Source: Diadema setosum (Eukaryota; Echinodermata; Echinoidea; Diadematoida; Diadematidae). Taken from it: a stretch of 64,000 nucleotides of DNA. Position numbers and translations under genes: made by a program. The notes under the pieces are model-generated. The model made no database searches, had not been told where the DNA came from, and was given only the letters and a program-made list of their open reading frames with translations. Numbering within the stretch: the stretch's first letter is position 1; the number at the start of each line of letters is the position of its first letter. Positions 36,771 through 46,710 of the stretch are shown in pieces. The stretch spans positions 11,168,046 through 11,232,045 of the forward strand of contig CM067070.1 in assembly GCA_033980235.1 (NCBI GenBank), read 5' to 3'.

Positions 36771-36835
36771 CGCTGCCGGGGGGGGGGGGGTCGGCTGAGA
36801 CACCGCAATTTGAGCTCATGGCTGCGCCCAGTGCC
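36308..36835. repeat. Nested palindromic element around telomere-like repeats
   Basis: Outer arms share GCGGTGTCTCAGCCGACCCC (inverted around 36791-36805). Inner arms share AGACGGCACAGATT (36533-36550 versus 36725-36742 inverted). Poly-C/poly-G and poly-A runs separate inner and outer arms. Confidence 0.7.
36567..36695 (-). repeat. Interstitial telomere-like repeat (CCCTAA)n
   Basis: About 17-20 degenerate units of CCCTAA, CCTAAT, CCATAA and similar on the + strand, i.e. TTAGGG on the reverse. The array is impure and enclosed by the palindrome arms, so it travels with that element rather than marking a chromosome end. Confidence 0.85.
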
Positions 36836-37392
36836 ATAAAATGTCTGCTGCCCTCAACGAACCCGAACCGATCAATACTACACCCGATTCCCAGTTGATG
36901 AATGAGTATCAAATTCTTTTATATATACCACCAAAATGTTGTAATGCATGAAGACATGGTTACTAAAATTAGATCACACACACACCTTAATTTGAATATT
37001 CATAAATAGGCGTGAATATTCATGATAAAGAAACCAATGACGAACAAGTAGCGGACGAAATAACGTTTGTTTTGTTTTTTACCCAACGTTCATTAAAGAT
37101 GAAGTCGACGCAGCAGACGTTTTGTGGACGTTTATAAAAGACGAAGATGTTGCAAACATGATACAAACGTTTTGTAACGTCCATTGACGTTTTTAAAACG
37201 TTTTCCAAAAAACCTGTGATTTGCGATAAATGTTTAAGTCTCAACTTTGACGTTGTATGTACGTTTTAAAATCCATTTTATACGAAGACGTACGGATCCT
37301 AAAAAAACCCCCAAAACAAACAAACAAACAAAAAAAAACGTTTAGGAAACGTTCTGAAAACGTTATGTGTTTGATGGGTATGACGGTTCTAG

Positions 37393-37634
37393 GAACAGTA
37401 CCCCCTGGAAAACCACCCTCCGGATAACTACCACCCGGATAATTACCCCCCAGGAAAATTCCCCCATAGGGCAACTACCCCCGGACAGCTACCCTCCAAG
37501 GGCAATTACCCTCCAGGGTAATTACCCCCTAGGACAACTACCCCCCGGACAAGTACCCTCCTAGGGCAATCACCCCCCAGGGCTATTCCCCCTTAGGAAA
37601 ACTACCCCCTGGATAACAACCCCTCGGATAACTA
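37393..37634. repeat. 15-bp minisatellite array 1
   Basis: Degenerate tandem units close to GGATAACTACCCCCC, with GGAAAA and GGGCAA variants. It ends exactly where a CACTCTAAG-ended element begins and resumes in the same orientation at 42322. Confidence 0.85.
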
Positions 37635-38053
37635 CACTCTAAGAAAAAAAAGGTTCTTTTGAGCACCATTAAATGGTTCTCAGCACTGTCACAATAGCGA
37701 CACCCTTTTAGGTGCTCGTGAGAACCTTTTTGAAATGGTGCTTGTCGGCACCTTTTGCAAAAGGTGCCCATTAGAACCTTTTTCCCGATGAAATGGTGCT
37801 CGTGAGTACCATTTAAAAGGTGCCCATGGGCACCTTTTTGACTAAAGATGGGCACCTTTTTGACTCTTTTTAAAAGGTGCTCATGGGAACCATTTCATTG
37901 GAAAAGGTTCTAATGGGCACCAATGTTAAAAGGTGCTGACAGGCACCATTTAAAAAAGGTTCTCACAGGCTCCAAAAAAGGTGTCGCTATTGTGACAGTG
38001 CTGAGAACCATTTAATGGTTCTCAAAAGAACCTTTTTCTTTTTTCTTAGAATG
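37635..38053. mobile_element. 419-bp MITE with about 90-bp TIRs
   Basis: CACTCTAAG.../...CTTAGAATG ends, then about 90 bp inverted including AATGGTTCTCAGCACTGTCA and CAATAGCGACACC. The interior alternates AGGTGC, GGCACC and GAGAACC words that form hairpins. TA follows at 38054-38055. No ORF. Confidence 0.75.
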
Positions 38054-38269
38054 TAGTATGTGAATTGATGTCTGTGTAGTTTTGGTGTGTTTCACATGCA
38101 GTGCTGGTAAGGTGCTTCACTGGCACCATTCTTAAAGGTACATTACCTATCTGCATTGAAAATGTGTATCACAAACTCATTTGAAATGAAATGAATTCAT
38201 CTGAATTTCATCTCATCAGTCAAACATACGTTCAAAACATGTATATTAGCAATAGCATGTCATACATTA

Positions 38270-39680
38270 TCATTGACACTGGAAAAAAAAAGAGCAAGGA
38301 TAACACACCCATGCACACACAGCTTCACAAGCATGAATACATGTACATGACATTCACCAATATGTTTTCATGAAACATTACTCAATAATTGAAAACCATA
38401 GAAATTTGCTCTTTCACAAATTCGCAGATATGTATTTATTCACCTTCACTTTTACAATCTACAGGTGAGGTTTGTATTTGTCATGTTATAATCTGTCAAA
38501 TATTCTTAACAAAATATTTTCATTTGTTCACTAATTCTTTTTCCACAATATTTGTCATTTGTGTACCGAGCAGTTCTTGAAACACCATCACACATCTCTG
38601 TACAGATGATATGAAATAGCAAGAGGTGCATCAGGCTTTTGAAATACATAACAAAATTTCTAATTCTCTGTGAAATAATTCCTGCATGGATGAGATACAG
38701 TAATTGTGTCAGTCTTAAGATAGGCAGAAGTCAAGTACATTACTTAAGTAGTATGAGGAACTTTTTCCACATGTTTGCTAGTTTGTTCGGTGTTGTTGTT
38801 GTTGTTTTTAAGCATACTTGTCCTAAAAGCAACTACAAAGGGCAGGAAAACAATTCCATTAAACAGTACCTTTGGTATTGTCACAGAAAACATACATTAT
38901 ATTGCTGGTATGATACTTGGGATAGGATAAGCTTTACACTTCTTCACTTCACATTCATAACGTCGAGTACTTGAATTAACTTATCTTTGTTTGTATACGA
39001 GTGACCTTTTTTGTTGTTGTTCTGCAATTTGAAAGCACCATAGACACATCTATACAACTGCAAATACAAGAAGAGTATCAATTCAGGTTAATCTTGACTT
39101 CTGACAATTTACAGCATGTCCTACGAAAACACACACACACACACACATACACACAAAGAAAAGAACACATTGTTTTATAATGTGAAGGATAATAAGAATC
39201 CCAAGGGGGAAAGAGCTTGGATACCACACCCACACAGTTTCACAAGCATGAATGAACTAAAATTCCTCAACCATGATCTAAAATATGTAACATTTGGAAT
39301 CAATAAAAATGTACACTTCTTTAAAAGCAGAGCAACAAATTCTTTAGAGTAAACTATATATGATGCAGGCCTAAAGCTGAGGTTTGAATTTGCTGTCCTA
39401 TAACCTGCCTATGACAATAACATGTTGTTAGCATTTATCATTTTGTTCACCAAATTTGCCAACAGTCTTTTAAACACCACCACCACGTACATGTACATTT
39501 TGTATGTCTGCAAAAGCAATATAAACTGGTGACAAGAGGTGCATCAGTGCTTTGAAATAAATTACATAATCTTCAATTCTATACACAATACGTAATTCCT
39601 GCGTGGGTATAAATGCAATAAGTTTTACCAGTCTAGGTGCAAACTTTAAAAGCGTGCAGAAATCGACCACACAATGACTG
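38270..39680 (+). repeat. Diverged direct duplication, period about 915 bp
   Basis: Landmarks recur at constant spacing: TTCACAAGCATGAA at 38324 and 39239, CAAGAGGTGCATCA near 38620 and 39533, and AATTCCTGC(A/G)TGG further on. Order and orientation are kept but similarity is modest, so this is an old tandem duplication. No coding content is recognised. Confidence 0.65.
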
Positions 39681-39864
39681 GAGAAGTATAAAGAGCATTT
39701 TCCATTTGTGCTTTAAAAGTTTAGAACTATGAATGACTCCACTTCTAAGATTGGCATCTGGTCTGATCTCATTACGTCTACCCCCCCCCCCCCCCCATAC
39801 AGTTGATTCAAAGCTGTTATGCAAATTGTGAAACATTATCACTGGTACATTGTAAGTTGCAAAT

Positions 39865-40109
39865 GAAGAGTTTGTTTGCAAAAACCGATAAGTCCATAGT
39901 TGCCAAATGGAGATATTTGCGATTAAAGGTCAAGAAAAATAAAGAGAATAATAAAAACAATCTTTGCTTTTGACCATAACTTTAAAAATGTACCTTTATA
40001 CGCAGTGACCAATATATCATTTAAAAGGTATTATTTTGTACTTTATGACAGAGACCGTACTTCAAAATATTCAAAAATGGACTTATCGGTTTTTGCGAAC
40101 AAACTCTTC
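39865..40109. mobile_element. 245-bp MITE with AAAT duplication
   Basis: GAAGAGTTTGTTTGCAAAAA plus CCGATAAGTCCAT at the left is inverted at the right with one mismatch. AAAT flanks both sides (39861-39864, 40110-40113). No ORF. Confidence 0.8.
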
Positions 40110-40318
40110 AAATACTGTATTGGGATCATAACAAAACATATGTGACCCTCCATCACACAAACCACTAAAAAGTCGCCTGACATGAATATTTGGTTGACGG
40201 CAGATTCTGAAAGAGCAGCTATAAAATACACTATAAGTCAATGCAAACGGATTTACCTACCCTATCTACATATTTCTCAAAGGTTTTCTCTGTCAGCATC
40301 AGTGTTTTTTCTTTGACT

Positions 40319-40686
40319 CAGCTCATTCTTGGCTAGCGTAGGTTTCTGGTCGATGCTGTCAATGGGCTATTGGGCTGAAATTGTCATTCTGATCGATGTA
40401 TTCTTTTGGTCACCCAGATCATTCTTGACAAGCCCAGGGTTCTGTTTGATGCTGTCAACGGGCTATCACGGGCTGTCATTCTGATTGATGTATCGTCTTA
40501 GCCACACAGCTTATTCTCGACTAGCCCAGGCCCGGGTTCTGGCTGATGCTGTAAATGGGCTATCCCGGGCTCTTATTCTGATCGATGAATTCTTGTGGCC
40601 GCCCAGCTCATTCTTGGCTAGTGTTAAGCCTACGGTTCTGGCCGATGTTGTCAACGGTCTGTCACAGGCTATCTCTCTGATCAAGT
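40319..40686 (+). repeat. Tandem array of about 96-bp units, four copies
   Basis: Each unit runs from a CTCATTCTTGGCTAG-like start through GGTTCTGG.CGATGCTGTCAA and GGGCTAT to CATTCTGATCGATG. Units start near 40320, 40417, 40508 and 40605. Divergence is roughly 15-25% by eye. One frame stays open across two units, but codon drift and lack of domains argue against coding. Confidence 0.75.
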
Positions 40687-40689
40687 AGA

Positions 40690-42190
40690 GTCTACCTTTT
40701 TCCCTAACCGCACCAGCGACCCAAACACGTACGTTCTGCTTCATCGTCCCGGCCGGAGTTTCTTGTTCCCTGGTTTCTGTGCATGTTGGTGTGTCCACTT
40801 CCCTGACATATGAATTGAAAGAAACAATAGACCTACACCGTGTTAATAAAACAAAGTCATGCTATAATTCGATAAACAGAACATAGCATTACATGACATG
40901 ACTCCTTACTTAGAACAAGCCTGAAAACAAACTGAAGAGATTTTGACCTAACAGTTTAGGCCTACTGGGCTGTAGACAGACCATATTGGCTCTAACGTTA
41001 ACAATGACAGTCGTGTTTATAGAACAAAAGTTATTGCATGTAGAATGGTTACCGGTATTAGACCTTGCCCCGGGGCGCTCCTTGTACACAGTTATCTTTG
41101 CGTTCGGCGTTCGGGCTGTGTTTTGGAGTTAGCAGACTCTATTTTTAATATGCATAAACGTTACATGCAGGCCTAGCTAAGTAACTTATCCCGGCCCAGT
41201 CGCTGTAAAAACGTGACAACCATGCTCCGGCCCCGCACGGCGTCTGTTCGGGCTAGCCCATGGGCCATTGCTATGGCAAATTTCTAATTGTAAAGTGTTA
41301 GGCCTAACATGTTATTGTTAGATCTGGATCTACCGTACCTGGTAAACATTACATTATAAATAGCAGCTTCGATCAATTTAGATCTAACGTTAACATTAAC
41401 GTTAGGATCTAGCTAACCATAAAGGTTAATCACTGACTGAAAACGAAAACTGAGTGATGAATATAACTTGATTTTGTACCAACGACTGTCATCTAAAAAT
41501 GAGATAAAACCACATTAAAACTAAAAATCTTACCTATTCTCCTAAATTGTGATGACTGCCATGGCGAAAATGGAATTGACAGTGACACGTTTCCAGTCCA
41601 CTCCAGACAAAATTAATGTCTAACGTTACCGGGTGCCGTTCGTTGTGATACTGGTGATGCATATCGCATAGACCTAACTTGCTAATGTGTACGTGTATAG
41701 TGCCTACGTACTAGCCGTCTGCTGCTGCATGCATGGTATTGCATTGGCACTCTCCTGCCGCAGCTGTGGTGTGGTGGGAGATGGTAGCTAGGTTTGCATA
41801 GGCGCGCAGGCACAGGCAGCACAGGGCTAAATACAGCCGCGCGGCGCGTGCCGCGGCGGTTACATAGTCCTACAGTGCAGTACTATGTGTACGTTTACGC
41901 GTACGCATATCTGATCGAGCGCTAAAATTGGATCGTGGCAGCTGTCAGTTGGCACGCAGCCAAGAGAAGTCATTAGTCTACGATAAAAACAATATGTACT
42001 TTTTTTATTATCACAGCAAAAAAAAACCCAAATACAATATTTTGTACCAATACCACAGTTTTGGTGATTCTTACATCTGGCATTCGAATATGCAGCAAGG
42101 GGAAAAGTGAAAGTGGACCTAAAGATATTGTTTGACCTGCAAGAGTACCACAAATAACACTCGGGGAATGGGTCGCATACTAGCAAATGG
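40690..42190. other. Gene-free stretch
   Basis: No recognisable gene. A CG-rich segment (41795-41865, GCCGCGCGGCGCG) stands out from AT-rich flanks; it might be regulatory, but nothing else supports this. Confidence 0.45.
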
Positions 42191-42321
42191 TGACGAACGG
42201 AACCATTTCGATTGGGAACCATTTATAGGTGCTCATCGGAACCATTTTGCGAGAACCATCTGATGAGAACCATTTTGGAGCCGACGAGAACCATTTGAGA
42301 ACCTTTTTTTCTTAGAGTGTA

Positions 42322-42860
42322 CCCCTGGATAACTACCCCCTCGGATAACTACCCCCTGGATAACTACCCCCCGGAGAACTACCCCCTGGATAACTACCCC
42401 CCGGAGAACTACCCCCTGGGTAACTAGCCCTCGGAGAACTACCCTCTGGATAACTACCCCCCGGAGTACTACCCCCTGGGTAACTACCCCCCGGAGAACT
42501 ACCCCCTGGGTAACTACCCCCCGGATAACTACCCCCCGGATAACTACCCCCCGGATAATTACCCCCCGGATAATTACCCCCCGGATGATTACCCTCCGGA
42601 TAACTACCCCCCAGATGATTACCACCAGTATACTTATCCCCAGGTTAACTACCCCTTCCTCCGATAACTAGACCCCATATAACTTCCACCCGATAACTAC
42701 CCCCTCCGATAACTTCCTGTGGATGATTACCCCGGATAAGCAGGCCTATAACTCCCCCTCCCCTATATAACTATGAAAAGGAAAATTACCCCCAGGACAG
42801 TGCACCAATCAATTACCCCCTGGATAACTACCTCCCGGGTCATTGCCCCCCCCCCAACTT
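42322..42860. repeat. 15-bp minisatellite array 2
   Basis: About 20 good units alternating GGATAACTACCCCC(C/T) and GGAGAACTACCCCCT to about 42620, then degenerate units to 42860. Same orientation as array 1. Since 15 is a multiple of 3, one reverse frame stays open for 130 codons as a pentapeptide tandem; this is not evidence of coding. Confidence 0.9.
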
Positions 42861-43505
42861 TTACTTTTAATAAAAAGAATATTATTACTACAGGAAACGA
42901 AGTTCTTTGTATCATTTGCCAGGAATCACGGAGATGCCATACTGATACTTCATCTTATGAAAACAACATCTTAAAGATTTACGATATGTATCGTTTGCAT
43001 TTAGGACGATTTATGTACAAGCTTAATTCCTCCCTTCTGTATTTTGACTCTATGTTCATCAAAAACGAAACTGTCCCTGCATATCCTACCCGGTAATCCA
43101 GTAAATGTCAATGCCTTTAACCAAAACTATTTTCGCTAAATCTGCATTTTCTTTTACTGTTCCGAAATTTCGGATTTCTCTTGATAGTAGTATAAAAGAA
43201 GTTTTAAGTTTGAATGCCTTTACCATTGAACTAAAGACATTTTGAAGAAATGTTACACTTCAATTTTAGCATTTTTTTTTTTTAACCACAATCGTCTATC
43301 GTTTACCACAACTCCATGTAACACTTCTTTATTTTGAGGAGCTTATATCTCATACATCACGTGCCCTGGTTTTGACCCATCATCTTCCTCTTCCCTCTTG
43401 CTTTTCTCTGTTCATGTACCGTGAAGGTAGTCTATTCCTGTAATTCATTACTCACCTTTCCTCTTTCTGTCATTACAAGGGATTTATCTCGTGTGTGTTC
43501 ATGTG
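42861..43505. other. Gene-free stretch
   Basis: AT-rich with no recognisable motif. Confidence 0.45.
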
Positions 43506-44906
43506 CAGTGCACTCCCGTTAGGACGAAATGCCCAGGACCGACAGTTGTTTGTTTGTTTGTTTGTTTTTTTTTTTCGTTTTAGCGAAATATCGTTATAAT
43601 AATAATATGCAATGTATAACGAAAAGAAGGAAACCACGCATAAAAATAAATTTCTGTTTGTTGAATCCTCATCATACGCTGGAAAGCTATGTGAAATGGG
43701 AGAGTACCTTTTTAATTTCGTTTAAATATTACATTTTAAAAAGAACATAAAGTTGTTTGTGTTGTCACACATCAGTGTAGAAAATGACGGTGTAGGATTT
43801 GGTTTATACAGTTCGATATTCCAAAGGTTATTTTTTTATCTTTTTATTTTTTTTATTATTTTTTTTTTTTACTTAACTACGTTACTCCGAAGGCTCCTTA
43901 TTCCGAAGTTTTGCCATTCCCGGGATTCCGATGGTTTGTTTATCTGAAGGTTCGCATTTCCGAAGAATCATTATTCCGAAAGTTCATAATTTAAGTTAAA
44001 ATAATATATTGTTCATTTTCCGAAGGTTCGTTGATCTGAAAATGAAATGAGGTTCGTCATTCTGAAGGTTAACTATAAATCAAAAAAAAAAAAATGAGAA
44101 AGGTTCACTATTCAGAAAGTTCGTTGTTCCGAAGCTTTTTCATCCGAAATGAAATAAGGTTCGTTATTCCGAAGAAAGTTTGTTAATGAAAAAAAAAATA
44201 GACAGGTTAGTTATTTCGAAGATTTATTTATCTTGAGACGATTATAAGGATTGCAATTCTTAAGTTTTATTAGTGTACTCACCTTTTTCCACCATGGATT
44301 AACGATTCTTTTTGTAATGTTCCGATTAACGAACGTTTTGAATTCCTATCATTTTCGGACAAACGAACCGTATAAAGAATAAGAATAAGAACCATATTTT
44401 ATCATGGGATTAACGAACCTTTGGAATAACGCCAAAATGTGCTTAATATTTCATTTCCGAACTATTACGGACATTTAGTTGTATCAAAATCTGTGTGTTT
44501 TGTATCAAAGGACTTCGGAACAATGAAACAAACCTTATCTGAATTCAGATTATTGTATTACAATAACGCAAGTTCCCCTCGGAAAATGTGCGTGATACAC
44601 GGAGTGAACATACAATGATGTGAAGCGTTCGCTCATGCATGCAGAGACGCTATAAAAATGCTTGTTCCGCTACGTATTTTCGAATGCGATCCGCATTTCG
44701 TTGTAAAGAAGCACATTTCTTTTGTTTTTCTTTGTCAGTGGCGCTCAGAAAAGACTGCGTGGTAACGAAAATTGTGTTATAACCGTCTTCGTTATAAGCG
44801 AATTTTGTACCATAGACTTTAATGGCGATAATTTTGGGACCAGAAGTTTTGCTTCGTTATAACGAAATTTCGTTATAACCGTGTTCGTTGTAACGGGAGT
44901 TCAATG
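43506..44906. mobile_element. Possible pogo/Tigger-like non-autonomous element
   Basis: Left CAGTGCACTCCCGTTA and right end (inverted) CATTGAACTCCCGTTA match in 14 of 16 bases, with GTTATAACGAAA words just inside the right end. TA follows the right end, but the left flank lacks TA. The interior holds a CCGAAGGTTCG array and no transposase. Confidence 0.45.
43885..44240. repeat. Degenerate TTATTCCGAAGGTTCG short-motif array
   Basis: At least ten imperfect copies of TTCCGAAGGTTCGTTATTCCGAA-type words with irregular spacing, plus related TTAACGAAC words to about 44420. Partly self-complementary (TTCGGAA/TTCCGAA). Confidence 0.75.
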
Positions 44907-46167
44907 TATCTTTATTTGTGTACTTCGTCTCTGTCTTAAGTTGCTTTCTTTGCATTGTTTCATCAACTTTGTAACTATTTTACTGTTATACCGTTAACGC
45001 TCATTTCAGAACTGTCCTACTGCATCATTGGGCATTAACAACAAGTACTTATCAAGGATGTGGAAAGAGATTGTCACCTCCTTGGTATGATCACCGCGGA
45101 GCATTACCTCCCTTGACAATTCTCCTTATTAAAATTAGGCTCCAACCAATCACCCCTCTTACAGTAACTTTCCCCCAGAAAATTACGTCTCTCATTTTTA
45201 TTTTCGAACAACGTTTGCTATTTGAATTGGAAAAAAAAAACATTTTTTTCATATCGTCTGGTTTTAGTCGAGACCTAACTTCAGGTTTTAAACATCTTTT
45301 GAGTGAGATGATTAGAAACCCCTTACGAAATATTAAAGAAAGAGCATGTTATTCCAAGAAGGTTTCAAATTTTTGTGAAAAAAAAATACTCTTGAAATGG
45401 CCGGGATAAAACAGAGCAGCCCTATAATGTAAAAAGGATTCTGTCAACTACAACTCTCTATAGATCTATTCAAAAAGAGGGTGCAGGACAAAAGACTTCG
45501 CTAACAACTAGGGGTGTTTTGTAAAAAAAAAAAAAAATAAAAAGAAATACCGTTAAACTCGTAATATTTTACTCTTTCTAATCAGACTAACTTATATTTG
45601 AACTTGATTTCAGTGTCGAGAACATTTAATTTGAAAACTAGCACAATTCTACTTGTATGTAAAACAAGCTGTAATTTTACTCTTATGACAGATTAGGGCA
45701 CCGTTTGATAAAAGTTGCCAGTTATGACATCTTGTTAGTCTCTAATAATTTCAATAAAACCATGGGTTCTGCTTGATTGATAAGCTCGAGTCACTGACTT
45801 GTTACCATGGACCTGCTTTGATCGACCTACAACGATTGGTAATTATGTGGAACTGACAGCTTATCAGGACTGATAACTTTTATAAAACCGTGCCCGGATC
45901 CTATCAGAAATGATGGCTTTAATCGAATGGTCCCTCGCTAATGTTAAGGGAATATGAATTGCAGTGCAATCAACTCTCCTTTTCTTATATTTATCGTCTA
46001 ATGTGTTATAACGGTAGAAAATGACAAGCCAAAAGAGTAAATGATGACAGTGTAAGAGAAAGGTGCATCTTCTGATATGGTGTTATGAACTTATGGAAAA
46101 ATTACAACGGGTGGTAACTTTCGGGGGCGGGGGGGGGGGGGTTCGGGGTATGGTTAAGGGGGGGGGG
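44907..46167. other. Gene-free stretch ending in poly-G runs
   Basis: No recognisable gene. The 112-codon frame at 45071-45409 has no motif. Two G runs of 12 or more precede array 3. Confidence 0.45.
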
Positions 46168-46710
46168 GGGTAGTAATCCGGGTGGTAGTTATCCCGGGGG
46201 TAGTTATCCGGGGAGTAATTATCCGGGTGGTAGTTATCAGGGGGGTAGTTATCCGGGGGGTAGTTATCCGGGGAGTTGTTATCCGGGTGGTAGTTATCCA
46301 GGGGGTAGTTATCCGGGGGGTAGTTACCCAGGGGGTAGTTATCCGGGGGGTAGTTATCCAGGGGGTAGTTATCCGGGGGTAGTTATCCAGGGGGTAGCTA
46401 TCCGGGTGGTAGTTATCTGGGGGGGGGGGGTAGTTATCCGGGGGGTAGTCATCCAGGGGGTAGTTACCAAGGGGGTAATTATCTGGGGGGTAGATGTCCT
46501 AGGGGTAATTGCCATTGGGGGTAGTTGCCCTAGGAGGGTAGATGACCGGGTGGTAGTTGTCCTAGGGGGTAATGGCCCTGGAGGGTGATTGCCCTAGGAG
46601 GGTAGTTGTCCGGGGGGTAGTTGCCCTAAGGGGGAATAGACCTGGTGGGTAATTATCCGGGTGGTAGTTATCCGGAGGGTGGTTGCCCAGGGGGTAAGTG
46701 CCCGGATACG
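46168..46710. repeat. 15-bp minisatellite array 3 (inverted orientation)
   Basis: Units near GGGGGGTAGTTATCC, the reverse complement of arrays 1 and 2. The first 16-18 units are regular; the rest decay to TAGTTGCCCTAGGGGG variants. Confidence 0.9.

Larger units (their letters stand above)
35708..37380. mobile_element. AACGTT-rich TIR element with TGAC target duplication
   Basis: Ends TACCCA...TGGGTA with subterminal inverted segments of repeated AACGTT, GAACGTT and AAACGTT motifs (about 35724-36130 and 37085-37366). TGAC flanks directly on both sides (35704-35707, 37381-37384). It is 1673 bp and holds a palindromic insertion. No transposase ORF. Confidence 0.7.
37635..42319. mobile_element. 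Possible 4.7-kb insertion splitting the minisatellite
   Basis: The left end CACTCTAAGAAAAAAAAGG and right end (...CTTAGAGTG) are inverted repeats. TA flanks both (37633-37634, 42320-42321). Removing the segment would rejoin the 15-bp array in phase. Both termini carry AAATGGTTCTC-type subrepeats. Alternatively the two ends belong to separate elements: a complete 419-bp MITE lies at the left end. Confidence 0.45.

Noticed and set aside
40485..40688. 67-codon frame across the 96-bp tandem array
   Set aside because: The period is a multiple of three, which keeps frames open; units diverge without codon-position bias visible by eye.
42233..42625. 130-codon reverse-strand frame of repeated pentapeptides over minisatellite array 2, and the similar frames at 46182-46588
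   Set aside because: The frames exist because the unit is 15 bp. They follow the array edges, show no start context and do not match known pentapeptide-repeat proteins.
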